From assembly GCA_947259815.1 (NCBI GenBank), contig CAMYNO010000072.1, positions 1 to 6,354 of the forward strand: a stretch of 6,354 nucleotides of DNA, given 5' to 3'. Numbering within the stretch: the stretch's first letter is position 1; the number at the start of each line of letters is the position of its first letter. Both the position numbers and the translations under genes were made by a program. The notes below the pieces were generated by a model. That model did not search any database and was not told the origin of the DNA. It was given only the letters and a program-made list of their open reading frames with translations. Origin of the DNA: an uncultured Parvularculaceae bacterium. Lineage in GTDB: Bacteria > Pseudomonadota > Alphaproteobacteria > Caulobacterales > Parvularculaceae. Below are positions 1 to 4,762 of this stretch, one piece after another.

Positions 1-1
1 C

Positions 2-220
2 GGAAACTGCACCGAACGCATGCGGCGGGCGATCTCGTTTCATTATTGCGGCGCCGACGCGCGCTATGTCGAACGCCCCGGCGCCGCGCCGCGCTTGCAC
101 GATACTGACACACTGCTGCCGGGAGACGCAATCTGTACCCGCGATCATCCGGTTGTGTGGACGCGTCCCTGGCCGCAATTCAAAATAGCTGATGCGCTGC
201 CCGAAAACACACCCGGGTGA
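2..220 (+). CDS. Phytanoyl-CoA dioxygenase-like protein, C-terminal fragment
   Basis: The reading frame is open from the left edge to a TGA at 218-220, so only the last 72 or so residues are visible. The stretch reading roughly GNCTERMRRAISFHYCGADA is the kind of segment seen near the C-terminus of PhyH-family Fe(II)/2-oxoglutarate oxygenases, where a conserved arginine follows the distal iron-binding histidine and binds the 2-oxoglutarate carboxylate, and an 'RRAxxxHY' strand follows. The HxD...H iron ligands would lie upstream, outside the window, so the catalytic centre cannot be checked. The ATG at 20-22 has no convincing Shine-Dalgarno sequence and lies inside the conserved segment, so it is an internal methionine rather than the start. 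The next gene begins 54 bp downstream on the same strand and could be co-transcribed. The substrate cannot be guessed from this fragment. Confidence 0.6.
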   Translation, partial: GNCTERMRRAISFHYCGADARYVERPGAAPRLHDTDTLLPGDAICTRDHPVVWTRPWPQFKIADALPENTPG

Positions 221-260
221 CGAAGCCAGCCGTAAACGCGGCAACTGTCTTTAGGTAAAA

Positions 261-265
261 AGGAG
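261..265 (+). promoter_or_regulatory. Ribosome binding site for the 133-residue gene
   Basis: AGGAG lies 9 nt before a GTG at 275-277. It decides the start, because the first in-frame ATG is about 30 codons later and has no such site. Confidence 0.7.
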
Positions 266-274
266 ATCTCTGCT

Positions 275-676
275 GTGAAAGTCAAAACGCCACAAAATCA
301 GACAGCGGATGATATCACGGATCATATAGTCAGTTTCGATCTTGGAAACGAGCAAAAGAGAATTATGTCAGGCGAGGTCAGCTTCACCTCCGCCGCCGCG
401 ATGGTGGTTGCGTTGAAACAGGCCAGCGCCGATAGCGACGCCGCCTCGCGCTCGCCAATCGACGAAGCCTATTTGCAGGCGGAAATTCTCACCGACGCCC
501 TGGCTTTGAGCCCGGCCAACTCGCTTGAAGATATTGCCCAGAAAGTCGAGGCGTGGATGGCCATGGCGCCGGAGGCGGTGAAAGACGTTGGGCGCGCCTC
601 ATGCGATGAATATCTTGCCTACTCGATCATGCAGGACATTCAACGCCTGCGCGTGCGATCGAAAGGCTTGCGTTGA
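275..676 (+). CDS. Unrecognised 133-residue protein
   Basis: I do not recognise this family. The GTG start is supported by the AGGAG at 261-265. The product has no signal peptide or membrane segment and looks soluble and mostly helical, with alanine-rich stretches such as 'SAAAMVVALKQASAD' (about residues 38-52) and a helix-prone 'SLEDIAQKVEAWMAMAPEAV' segment (about residues 83-102). It ends in a basic tail (RLRVRSKGLR). It has a single cysteine, near residue 109. It lies 54 bp behind the oxygenase fragment on the same strand and converges on the - strand operon, with only 26 bp between the two stop codons. The helical, charged character would fit a small adaptor or regulatory protein, but nothing in the sequence assigns a function. 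Confidence 0.8.
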   Translation: MKVKTPQNQTADDITDHIVSFDLGNEQKRIMSGEVSFTSAAAMVVALKQASADSDAASRSPIDEAYLQAEILTDALALSPANSLEDIAQKVEAWMAMAPEAVKDVGRASCDEYLAYSIMQDIQRLRVRSKGLR

Positions 677-677
677 T

Positions 678-704
678 GCGCCGTAGTGTAGCGCTTTCTT
701 TTTT
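678..704 (+). terminator. Possible weak terminator between convergent genes
   Basis: Just after the stop of the 133-residue gene, a short GCGC (678-681)/GCGC (691-694) pairing with a 9-nt loop is followed at once by a T-rich tract, TTTCTTTTTT (695-704). The T tract is good but the stem is only 4 bp, so this is at best a weak intrinsic terminator for + strand transcription. It overlaps the stop codon of the convergent gene. No T tract was seen in the other direction. Confidence 0.3.
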
Positions 705-1182
705 ATGCCGGGAAAGCCCTTAGATCAGGCTCAATAAACCGGCGGCGTGCTTCAGTAGAAAACAGGCGGTCACGGGAATAAAAGAGCAAAAGATAATCGA
801 GTTTGCAAAATGGCGATCGCATGAAAAAATTCACGGCCATATGCAGCGACATTTTCTTATCAACGACAGTCAGAAATTGTGCGATTACTGTGAGATAAAG
901 CTGGGTAATCGTTTCATGATACCCGCTTGTATCTGTGTTCGCGGCGCCTGTTGCGATATTGTAGGAGCGAATAATCAACGGCATACGTCGGCGCAGATCG
1001 AGTTCGGGACGTTCGCGCATGAAATAGATCGCGGCCGCGCAATGGGCTGCGTGGGTCCATTCCGGTTTTGGCAAGGAATGGTCGAGCAATCCTTCTCCGA
1101 TGCGCCGGATCGCCTGATCTGTTTTGAAGGCCCCTGTGACAAACGCATCGCTGTTGTCACTCGGCGCATAAGCCTGCTTCAT
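703..1182 (-). CDS. Conserved-looking 159-residue protein of unknown function, co-translated with glutaminase
   Basis: No named family is assigned. The central region has motifs that look like a fold's conserved core: 'EWTHAAH' (residues 41-47) and 'NTDTSGYHETIT' (82-92), with H44, H47, H89 and E90 as candidate active-site or metal-binding residues. I have an impression of having seen WTHxAH and TDTxGYHETIT together in uncharacterised bacterial proteins, but cannot name the family. There is no signal peptide; a hydrophobic helix around 93-106 (LYLTVIAQFLTVV) reads as a buried core helix. The ATG at 1182 overlaps the glutaminase TGA as ATGA, and AGGAG (1191-1195) lies 8 nt upstream, so translation is probably coupled. 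This makes it the last gene of the glutamine operon. Its place suggests a role tied to glutamine, glutamate or ammonia, but that is inference from position only. Confidence 0.85.
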   Translation of the reverse strand: MKQAYAPSDNSDAFVTGAFKTDQAIRRIGEGLLDHSLPKPEWTHAAHCAAAIYFMRERPELDLRRRMPLIIRSYNIATGAANTDTSGYHETITQLYLTVIAQFLTVVDKKMSLHMAVNFFMRSPFCKLDYLLLFYSRDRLFSTEARRRFIEPDLRAFPA

Positions 1183-2834
1183 TGCGTTTTCTCCTGCGGA
1201 TCGAGCGACGATGCGAGGAAGTTAAACAACTCGGGATGATTGTGCCGTCGGGCGTCGTCGAGAGGGGTAGCGCCCCAACGGTCTTTCGCCGCGCAGTTTG
1301 CATTTTTCGAAACCAGAAAAGCAACGGCGTCCCGCCGACCCTCGGCGGCGGCAAGATGTAAAGGCGACCGGCCGTCATAATCCGCGGCGTTGATATCGGC
1401 GCCGTGAGCGATCAGTCGTGAGATTTCGTCTATGTCGCCAAGGCTTGCGGCGTTGATGAGCTGGTAGACCTGGTCCCCGCGATGTTGTGCGTCGCGCCGG
1501 GTCGGGTCTTTCTTGGTCTGTTGGTTCAGCAGGTTATCATAATTATGAAGGCTGAACCGGTTGACGAGTTCGCGGCAGAAGGCGACGCCGCGCACACTGT
1601 TGCCAAGGGCGTCGAGCCGGGGCGACCAGATCGCAAACCCCATGACCTGGGGGACGACAACCATCAGGGCGCCGGAGACGCCGGACTTTGCCGGCAGCCC
1701 AATCGTAAACGCGAATTCGCCGGAGAAATCGTACATGCCGCAGGAATACATGAGCGACAGGCAGTTTTTGACCGTATCGTTGGAAAAGACACGCTCATTC
1801 GTAAGCGGACAAACGCCGGCATTGGCGAGGGTCGCCGCGACGGCGGACATTTGATGAGCGGTTACTTCGATAGAACAGGATTGAAAATAAAAGTCGAGCG
1901 TATCAAGAATATTGACGCCTTTGGGGAAGGCGCCTTTTTCCTGCATGAAATAGGCGAGGGCGAAGTTGCGGTCGGCTGTCGATTTTTCAGAGAGAAACAC
2001 CGGGTTGTTAAATCCCGGCGCTTGTCCACCTGACAAACGCGACCAGAAATCCATCACTGTGTCGAAACGGTCGGCCAACGCCGCCTTGGGCTTTATCATT
2101 GAACAGCACATGATTGCGCCCGCATTGATCATTGGATTATGCGGAAGCCCGGCGGGGTTTAACGCCAGTTCGTTAAAGCTGCGCCCGCTCGGCTCCCGGC
2201 CCACATGGCGGTGCACGAATTTCTCGCCGCGTTCTTCCAGTGCAATCGCGTAGTTGATCGGTTTGCAAGAGGACTGAACGCAATAGGCTTTATCGCTGTC
2301 GCCGAATGCGGCGCGCTGACCGTCGACTGTCGTTACCGCGACAGCAAATTGATCCGGATCGACGCGGGCGAGCTGTGGAATGTAATCGGCGACGCGGCCG
2401 CCGCGCTCTCCGCGACATTGCGCATAGATTTCGTTGATCTGATCCTTGAAATCGTAAAAGCGCGGTATGATGAACCGATCCTTGATCGCGCGTTCAACAA
2501 TAGAGAAACTCTCTTGAAAGAGCTCGAAACAAACTTCCTCGGTGAGTGGGCCGGGATGCGCATAGAGCGCACGAAAGGCCGCTGCAAATCGCGGATCGTC
2601 CTCGTGAATGCCCTGGCGGCGCAGCGCAGCCGCGAGAATGTCAACGGAAATTTCGCCTGCTTCGTTTGTTTCAAGAGCACTGAACAGGTTTGATCCCGCT
2701 TTGTGTGCGTCAGCCTTGATGTTCGATATGCGTTTGCCGCTGATTTCGATCAGGCCGTTATTTGATGTTTTCATCTGCGGTTTGCCGCTGATCTCGGCGC
2801 TCGGTAACGGGCATTGCAGGTCAGTCGCGCTCAT
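1179..2834 (-). CDS. glsA: Glutaminase with EF-hand-like N-terminal domain and C-terminal ankyrin repeats
   Basis: This enzyme hydrolyses L-glutamine to L-glutamate and ammonia (serine-dependent beta-lactamase-like glutaminase family), probably in the cytosol. The 551-residue product matches the animal kidney/liver-type domain order: an N-terminal helical EF-hand-like domain (about 47-140), the catalytic domain (about 146-430), and ankyrin repeats (about 454-545, with 'GRSPLHLAAAEGR' as the clearest). By comparison with remembered human GLS, the catalytic residues are present: Y151 (ADYIPQLA), S188 and K191 of the SxxK motif (QSSCKP), N237 (MINAGA), E283 and N290 (SEK...DRNF), Y316 (LDFYFQ), Y368 (GMYDFSG) and V386 (SGVSG). 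Short bacterial glutaminases are about 300-330 residues, so the flanking domains are genuine extras. The start at 2834 has GAGGAG (2843-2848) 8 nt upstream. It follows the glutamine synthetase by 75 bp and overlaps the next gene by ATGA. The first 34 residues contain EISGK twice and look unlike the rest. The family call is very sure; the role of the ankyrin part is not known here. Confidence 0.96.
   Translation of the reverse strand: MSATDLQCPLPSAEISGKPQMKTSNNGLIEISGKRISNIKADAHKAGSNLFSALETNEAGEISVDILAAALRRQGIHEDDPRFAAAFRALYAHPGPLTEEVCFELFQESFSIVERAIKDRFIIPRFYDFKDQINEIYAQCRGERGGRVADYIPQLARVDPDQFAVAVTTVDGQRAAFGDSDKAYCVQSSCKPINYAIALEERGEKFVHRHVGREPSGRSFNELALNPAGLPHNPMINAGAIMCCSMIKPKAALADRFDTVMDFWSRLSGGQAPGFNNPVFLSEKSTADRNFALAYFMQEKGAFPKGVNILDTLDFYFQSCSIEVTAHQMSAVAATLANAGVCPLTNERVFSNDTVKNCLSLMYSCGMYDFSGEFAFTIGLPAKSGVSGALMVVVPQVMGFAIWSPRLDALGNSVRGVAFCRELVNRFSLHNYDNLLNQQTKKDPTRRDAQHRGDQVYQLINAASLGDIDEISRLIAHGADINAADYDGRSPLHLAAAEGRRDAVAFLVSKNANCAAKDRWGATPLDDARRHNHPELFNFLASSLDPQEKTQ
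2732..2796 (-). repeat. Short direct repeat inside the glutaminase N-terminus
   Basis: GTTTGCCGCTGATTTCG (2732-2748, + strand) recurs as GTTTGCCGCTGATCTCG (2780-2796) with one mismatch, 48 bp (16 codons) apart and in the same frame. Both copies encode EISGK (residues 14-18 and 30-34). This suggests a small in-frame duplication in the region before the EF-hand-like domain. Confidence 0.65.
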
Positions 2835-2842
2835 GATCCGAG

Positions 2843-2848
2843 CTCCTC
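2843..2848 (-). promoter_or_regulatory. Ribosome binding site for glutaminase
   Basis: On the - strand GAGGAG lies 8 nt before the ATG at 2834. It favours this start over the in-frame ATG at 2774 (residue 21). Confidence 0.75.
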
Positions 2849-2869
2849 TAATGATAATTTCGTGGAATG

Positions 2870-2904
2870 ACGGGTTTGCGGCTGTAGGAATGACGCAAAC
2901 CCGT
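2870..2904 (-). promoter_or_regulatory. Strong intergenic hairpin between glutamine synthetase and glutaminase
   Basis: An 11-bp perfect inverted repeat (ACGGGTTTGCG at 2870-2880, CGCAAACCCGT at 2894-2904) surrounds a 13-nt loop in the 75-bp gap between the two enzymes. In the transcribed - direction no U tract follows, so it is unlikely to be a full intrinsic terminator. It more likely protects the 3' end of the synthetase message, partly attenuates, or sets unequal expression of the two genes. Read on + it is followed by TTTT. The word CGTCATTCC (- strand) occurs twice here, once in the loop and once just after the stem, reminiscent of dispersed GTCATTCC-type intergenic repeats. That origin is inference. 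Confidence 0.6.
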
Positions 2905-2909
2905 TTTAC

Positions 2910-3998
2910 TTAAGCTGCCGCTTTGTGGTTGGTATCTCCAAAGCGCAGGATAGCATCATCGATTTCGCAGACTGTCGCCGCGAGACGCGCTGCAACAAGA
3001 TATGGATCTGCGTTCGCGCCCGGACGGCGGTCTTCGAAATAGCCGGCGCCCTTCATGGCGACGCCAAGCGGTATGCGAATTGAGGCGCCGCGATCGCCGG
3101 CGCCGGAGCGAAATTCGCTTATCGAGCATGTTTCATGCAGTCCGGTAAGGCGCTCATGAAGACGGTCGCCATAGAGGGCGATGTGGTCGTCATGAGAGTG
3201 CGCCAGTCGGGAAACCGCCCGCTCAATCGCCTCAAGGCCGCCATTGGCGCTGCGCATGCGCGAAGTTGAGAAATTGGTGTGCATCCCGGCGCCGTTCCAG
3301 TCGCCTTTGACCGGCTTGTTGTCGAAGGAAACCAGAACGCCTGCATCCTCGGCGACACGGTGCAGCAACCATCGTGCAATCCACAGATGATCGGCAATGT
3401 TCAGCGCGGAAGCATCGTCTTCGGCTATGCCGCGATAGCCGATCTGGAATTCCCATTGTCCCGGCATGACTTCCGCGTTGAGCCCGTAGAAAACCAGCCC
3501 GGCTTGTTCGCAAAGGGCGGCGTGGCGCTCTGCGATGTCGCGTCCGAAGGCCCGGTCCGCACCAATAGCGCAGTAATACGGCCCTTGCGGTGCGGGATAC
3601 CCATGTTCGGGGAAGCCGAGCGGGCGCGCGCCGTCGATCAGTGTGTATTCCTGCTCGAAACCGATCCAGGGGTCTTCCGATTGCGCGCCTGCATTGAGTA
3701 TCGCACGCAATTTCGATCGGGTGTTCGTTTCATGCGGGGCGCCGTCCGGACGAAACACCTCGCACATTACAAGATAATTGCCGTCGCCGCGGATTGGATC
3801 TTTTGAGAACGCGACCGGTTGCAACAGGCAGTCGGAGTCCGATCCGTCGGCCTGGTTGGTCGATGAGCCGTCATAGCTCCATTCCGGAAAGTCCGACAAT
3901 TTAATCGCCTTGCCGGCAGGTTTAAAAAAGCGCGTTTTTGAACGCAGCTCACTGATCGGCTCCGCACCGTCGAGCCAGATATATTCTGCGAAAGTCAT
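2910..3998 (-). CDS. glnII: Type II glutamine synthetase
   Basis: This enzyme joins glutamate and ammonia to glutamine with ATP in the cytosol. The 362-residue product is of the GSII (eukaryote-like) class, shorter than GSI (about 470). Diagnostic segments in order: EYIWLDG (5-11), SYDGSSTNQADGSDSD (41-56), FEQEYTL with metal-binding E115 and E117, PAPQGPYYC (136-143), NAEVMPGQWEFQIG (174-187) with E176 and E183, GDWNGAGMHTNFST (232-245) with H240, LTGLHET (284-290), DRGASIRIP (302-310) with R303 and R308, and YFEDRRPGANADPY (320-333) with E322. All expected catalytic residues seem present. The start at 3998 is chosen because GGAGGA (4003-4008) lies just upstream and the family begins at MTFxxEYIW. 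Translation in this frame back to 4136 gives unlike sequence. It lies 75 bp before glutaminase, and its ATG overlaps the TGA of an upstream exported ORF. GSII is not expected to be adenylylated like GSI. The family is very sure. Confidence 0.97.
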   Translation of the reverse strand: MTFAEYIWLDGAEPISELRSKTRFFKPAGKAIKLSDFPEWSYDGSSTNQADGSDSDCLLQPVAFSKDPIRGDGNYLVMCEVFRPDGAPHETNTRSKLRAILNAGAQSEDPWIGFEQEYTLIDGARPLGFPEHGYPAPQGPYYCAIGADRAFGRDIAERHAALCEQAGLVFYGLNAEVMPGQWEFQIGYRGIAEDDASALNIADHLWIARWLLHRVAEDAGVLVSFDNKPVKGDWNGAGMHTNFSTSRMRSANGGLEAIERAVSRLAHSHDDHIALYGDRLHERLTGLHETCSISEFRSGAGDRGASIRIPLGVAMKGAGYFEDRRPGANADPYLVAARLAATVCEIDDAILRFGDTNHKAAA

Positions 3999-4279
3999 CG
4001 TTTCCTCCGAATGTATGATGGGCGTTCTTCGTTTTCCGCCAGTGACTGGCGTTCCGATTGCGTTTCCAGGCCCAAGCGAATGCATTGCGCGTGGCGCCGC
4101 ATCCGGTGGAAACGGCGTGGACCGTGCGGGATGCACGATGTTTTGTCGTCATTGGTAATTGCACTGACAGCTTGCAAATCGATGTTTGCGTCGGTGTCGT
4201 GTGCAAAGGCGCTGCTTGCGCCAAATGCGGCAGCAATGATTGCGCCTGCGAGCGATGCCCGCAGCGTTAAAGTCGTCAT
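3995..4279 (-). CDS. Putative exported small protein of 94 residues, overlapping the glutamine synthetase start
   Basis: The frame opens with an ATG at 4279, with GAAGG (4290-4294) about 10 nt upstream. The first 26 residues form a convincing Sec signal peptide: a short polar start (MTTLTLR), a hydrophobic core (ASLAGAIIAAAFGA), and an Ala-X-Ala site (SSAFA) predicted to be cut before HDTD. The remaining 68 residues are polar, with two cysteines and a basic, arginine-rich end (SYIRRKR). The TGA at 3997-3995 overlaps the glutamine synthetase ATG as ATGA, which suggests coupling. I do not recognise the mature part. Its arginine-rich second half is less protein-like than the signal peptide, so a frameshifted remnant is possible. 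The longer version from 4348 is not supported by a ribosome site. The signal peptide is fairly sure; that the whole ORF is functional is less so. Confidence 0.55.
   Translation of the reverse strand: MTTLTLRASLAGAIIAAAFGASSAFAHDTDANIDLQAVSAITNDDKTSCIPHGPRRFHRMRRHAQCIRLGLETQSERQSLAENEERPSYIRRKR
4003..4008 (-). promoter_or_regulatory. Ribosome binding site for glutamine synthetase
   Basis: GGAGGA on the - strand lies 4-5 nt before the ATG at 3998 and settles the start codon. It lies inside the last codons of the overlapping upstream ORF. Confidence 0.8.
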
Positions 4280-4316
4280 TGTAAAATTTCCTTCTTTGTC
4301 AGCTATTGTGATAGTC

Positions 4317-4357
4317 GGCGCCGCAGCGTTGCGCTTACGCACGAACACTGCGGCGCC
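4317..4357 (-). promoter_or_regulatory. Long hairpin between the microprotein and exported ORF
   Basis: GGCGCCGCAGCGTT (4317-4330) pairs with AACACTGCGGCGCC (4344-4357) over 14 positions, with one non-Watson-Crick pair that is a tolerated G-U in - strand RNA but C-A in + strand RNA. That asymmetry fits a structure selected in the - strand transcript. The 13-nt interior can form a further short GCG/CGC pairing. No U tract follows in either direction, so it is better seen as a processing, stability or attenuation element than a terminator. It starts about 40 nt before the exported ORF. Confidence 0.5.
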
Positions 4358-4367
4358 TGCGGGGCGT

Positions 4368-4457
4368 TCAGATAATCAGCCCGACGCATAGTGCGATGAG
4401 GCCAATCGCGATCGTCAGTACGAAAACCTCAGTCGCTAATTCTCCCGAATTGCGCAT
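4368..4457 (-). CDS. 29-residue single-pass membrane microprotein
   Basis: A 29-codon frame starts with ATG at 4457, preceded by an excellent AAGGAG (4465-4470) at 7-nt spacing. After a short polar start (MRNSGEL) nearly all of the rest, about residues 8-29, is one hydrophobic helix containing a single acidic residue (E10), a cysteine (C24) and glycines at 19 and 26, and it ends in LII with no charged tail. Such proteins usually insert in the inner membrane and act as small subunits or regulators of larger membrane proteins. The frame extends upstream to an ATG at 4553, but that start has no Shine-Dalgarno sequence and the extra residues are basic and low quality. It is the first gene of the - strand block, 88 bp before the exported ORF. 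I recognise no named family. Which protein it partners is unknown; none of the operon's enzymes is a membrane protein. Confidence 0.6.
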   Translation of the reverse strand: MRNSGELATEVFVLTIAIGLIALCVGLII

Positions 4458-4464
4458 GTCTATT

Positions 4465-4470
4465 CTCCTT
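4465..4470 (-). promoter_or_regulatory. Ribosome binding site for the 29-residue microprotein
   Basis: AAGGAG on the - strand lies 7 nt before the ATG at 4457. It is one of the best ribosome sites in the window and the main reason to accept such a short gene. Confidence 0.65.
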
Positions 4471-4472
4471 TT

Positions 4473-4709
4473 CTTTCGACAGCCGTTGCCCGGCTGTTGG
4501 TATGGTTGGTGTTTCGGCGCTTGCCTTCGATCCTGTTCGATCGAGCATTTCATTGAGGGGCGTCGATGGCGCTGGAAATGCAGCCGCCCGTGGCAAAAAT
4601 CTTGAGAAAGTTATGATATATTTGCTGAGACCGATGCTATTGCCCGATTATCGTTGAAACATTCGCTTTCGACAGGGGCGAATACCGACGCAGTACTTGC
4701 TTTCGATAG
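4473..4709 (+). repeat. Three copies of the 10-bp word CTTTCGAYAG
   Basis: The word occurs at 4473-4482 and 4666-4675 (CTTTCGACAG) and at 4700-4709 (CTTTCGATAG). The last two extend to GCTTTCGAYAGGG and are 34 bp apart, near three helical turns. The first copy overlaps the hairpin just before the microprotein ribosome site. A related inverted word, GAAAGCGAA, lies at 4785-4793 against TTCGCTTTC at 4662-4670. They may be protein-binding sites. Confidence 0.45.
4477..4499 (-). promoter_or_regulatory. Hairpin upstream of the microprotein ribosome site
   Basis: ACAGCCG (4479-4485) and CGGCTGT (4491-4497) form a perfect 7-bp stem with a 5-nt loop, and one further C-G pair is possible outside it. 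In the - strand transcript it would lie 6-7 nt before the ribosome binding site of the microprotein, a position suited to stabilising the 5' end of the message or modulating ribosome access. Confidence 0.45.
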
Positions 4710-4740
4710 GGTTGGCCCCAAAGCAAAAGCGGGTAGAAAG

Positions 4741-4762
4741 CGAGTTATGAGCGAATTATGAG
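4741..4762 (+). promoter_or_regulatory. Tandem 11-bp direct repeat, candidate operator for the winged-helix regulator
   Basis: CGAGTTATGAG (4741-4751) is followed with no gap by CGAATTATGAG (4752-4762), differing at one base. Two head-to-tail half-sites with an 11-bp period are the classic arrangement for OmpR/PhoB-type winged helices. The pair ends 35 bp before the GTG of the winged-helix gene, where binding could autoregulate it and also act on the divergent operon. A similar single half-site, AGTTATGA, is at 4609-4616. The sequence repeat is observed; the binding protein is inferred. Confidence 0.5.

Noticed and set aside
841..1239. 132-residue + strand ORF opposite the 159-residue gene
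   Set aside because: Cysteine-rich, odd composition; the opposite strand has the ribosome site, coupling and conserved-looking motifs.
1482..2033. 183-residue + strand ORF opposite glutaminase
   Set aside because: It lies wholly antisense to a firmly identified gene, has no recognisable domain, and is explained by GC-rich codon structure.
3279..3806. 175-residue + strand ORF opposite glutamine synthetase
   Set aside because: Antisense shadow of a conserved gene; no ribosome site or family features.
2910..4136. Longer glutamine synthetase starting at 4136 (408 residues)
   Set aside because: The extra 46 residues do not match the family, and the ribosome site directly upstream of 3998 and the family-typical MTFxEYIW start point to 3998.
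3995..4348. Longer exported ORF starting at 4348
   Set aside because: It would put 23 residues before a clear signal peptide; the ribosome site supports 4279.
4368..4553. 61-residue version of the membrane microprotein
   Set aside because: No ribosome site at 4553 and poor, basic sequence; the internal ATG at 4457 has a near-ideal site.
4591..4606. Sigma-54-like promoter TGGCAAAAATCTTGAG on the + strand
   Set aside because: TGGCA and TTG are rightly spaced, but the near-invariant GC at -12 is GA, and it faces the regulator, not the glutamine genes. I saw no better match on the - strand.
4661..4683. Inverted repeat ATTCGC-N11-GCGAAT as a separate operator
   Set aside because: Only 6-bp arms, and it overlaps the CTTTCGAYAG repeat, which explains the region better.
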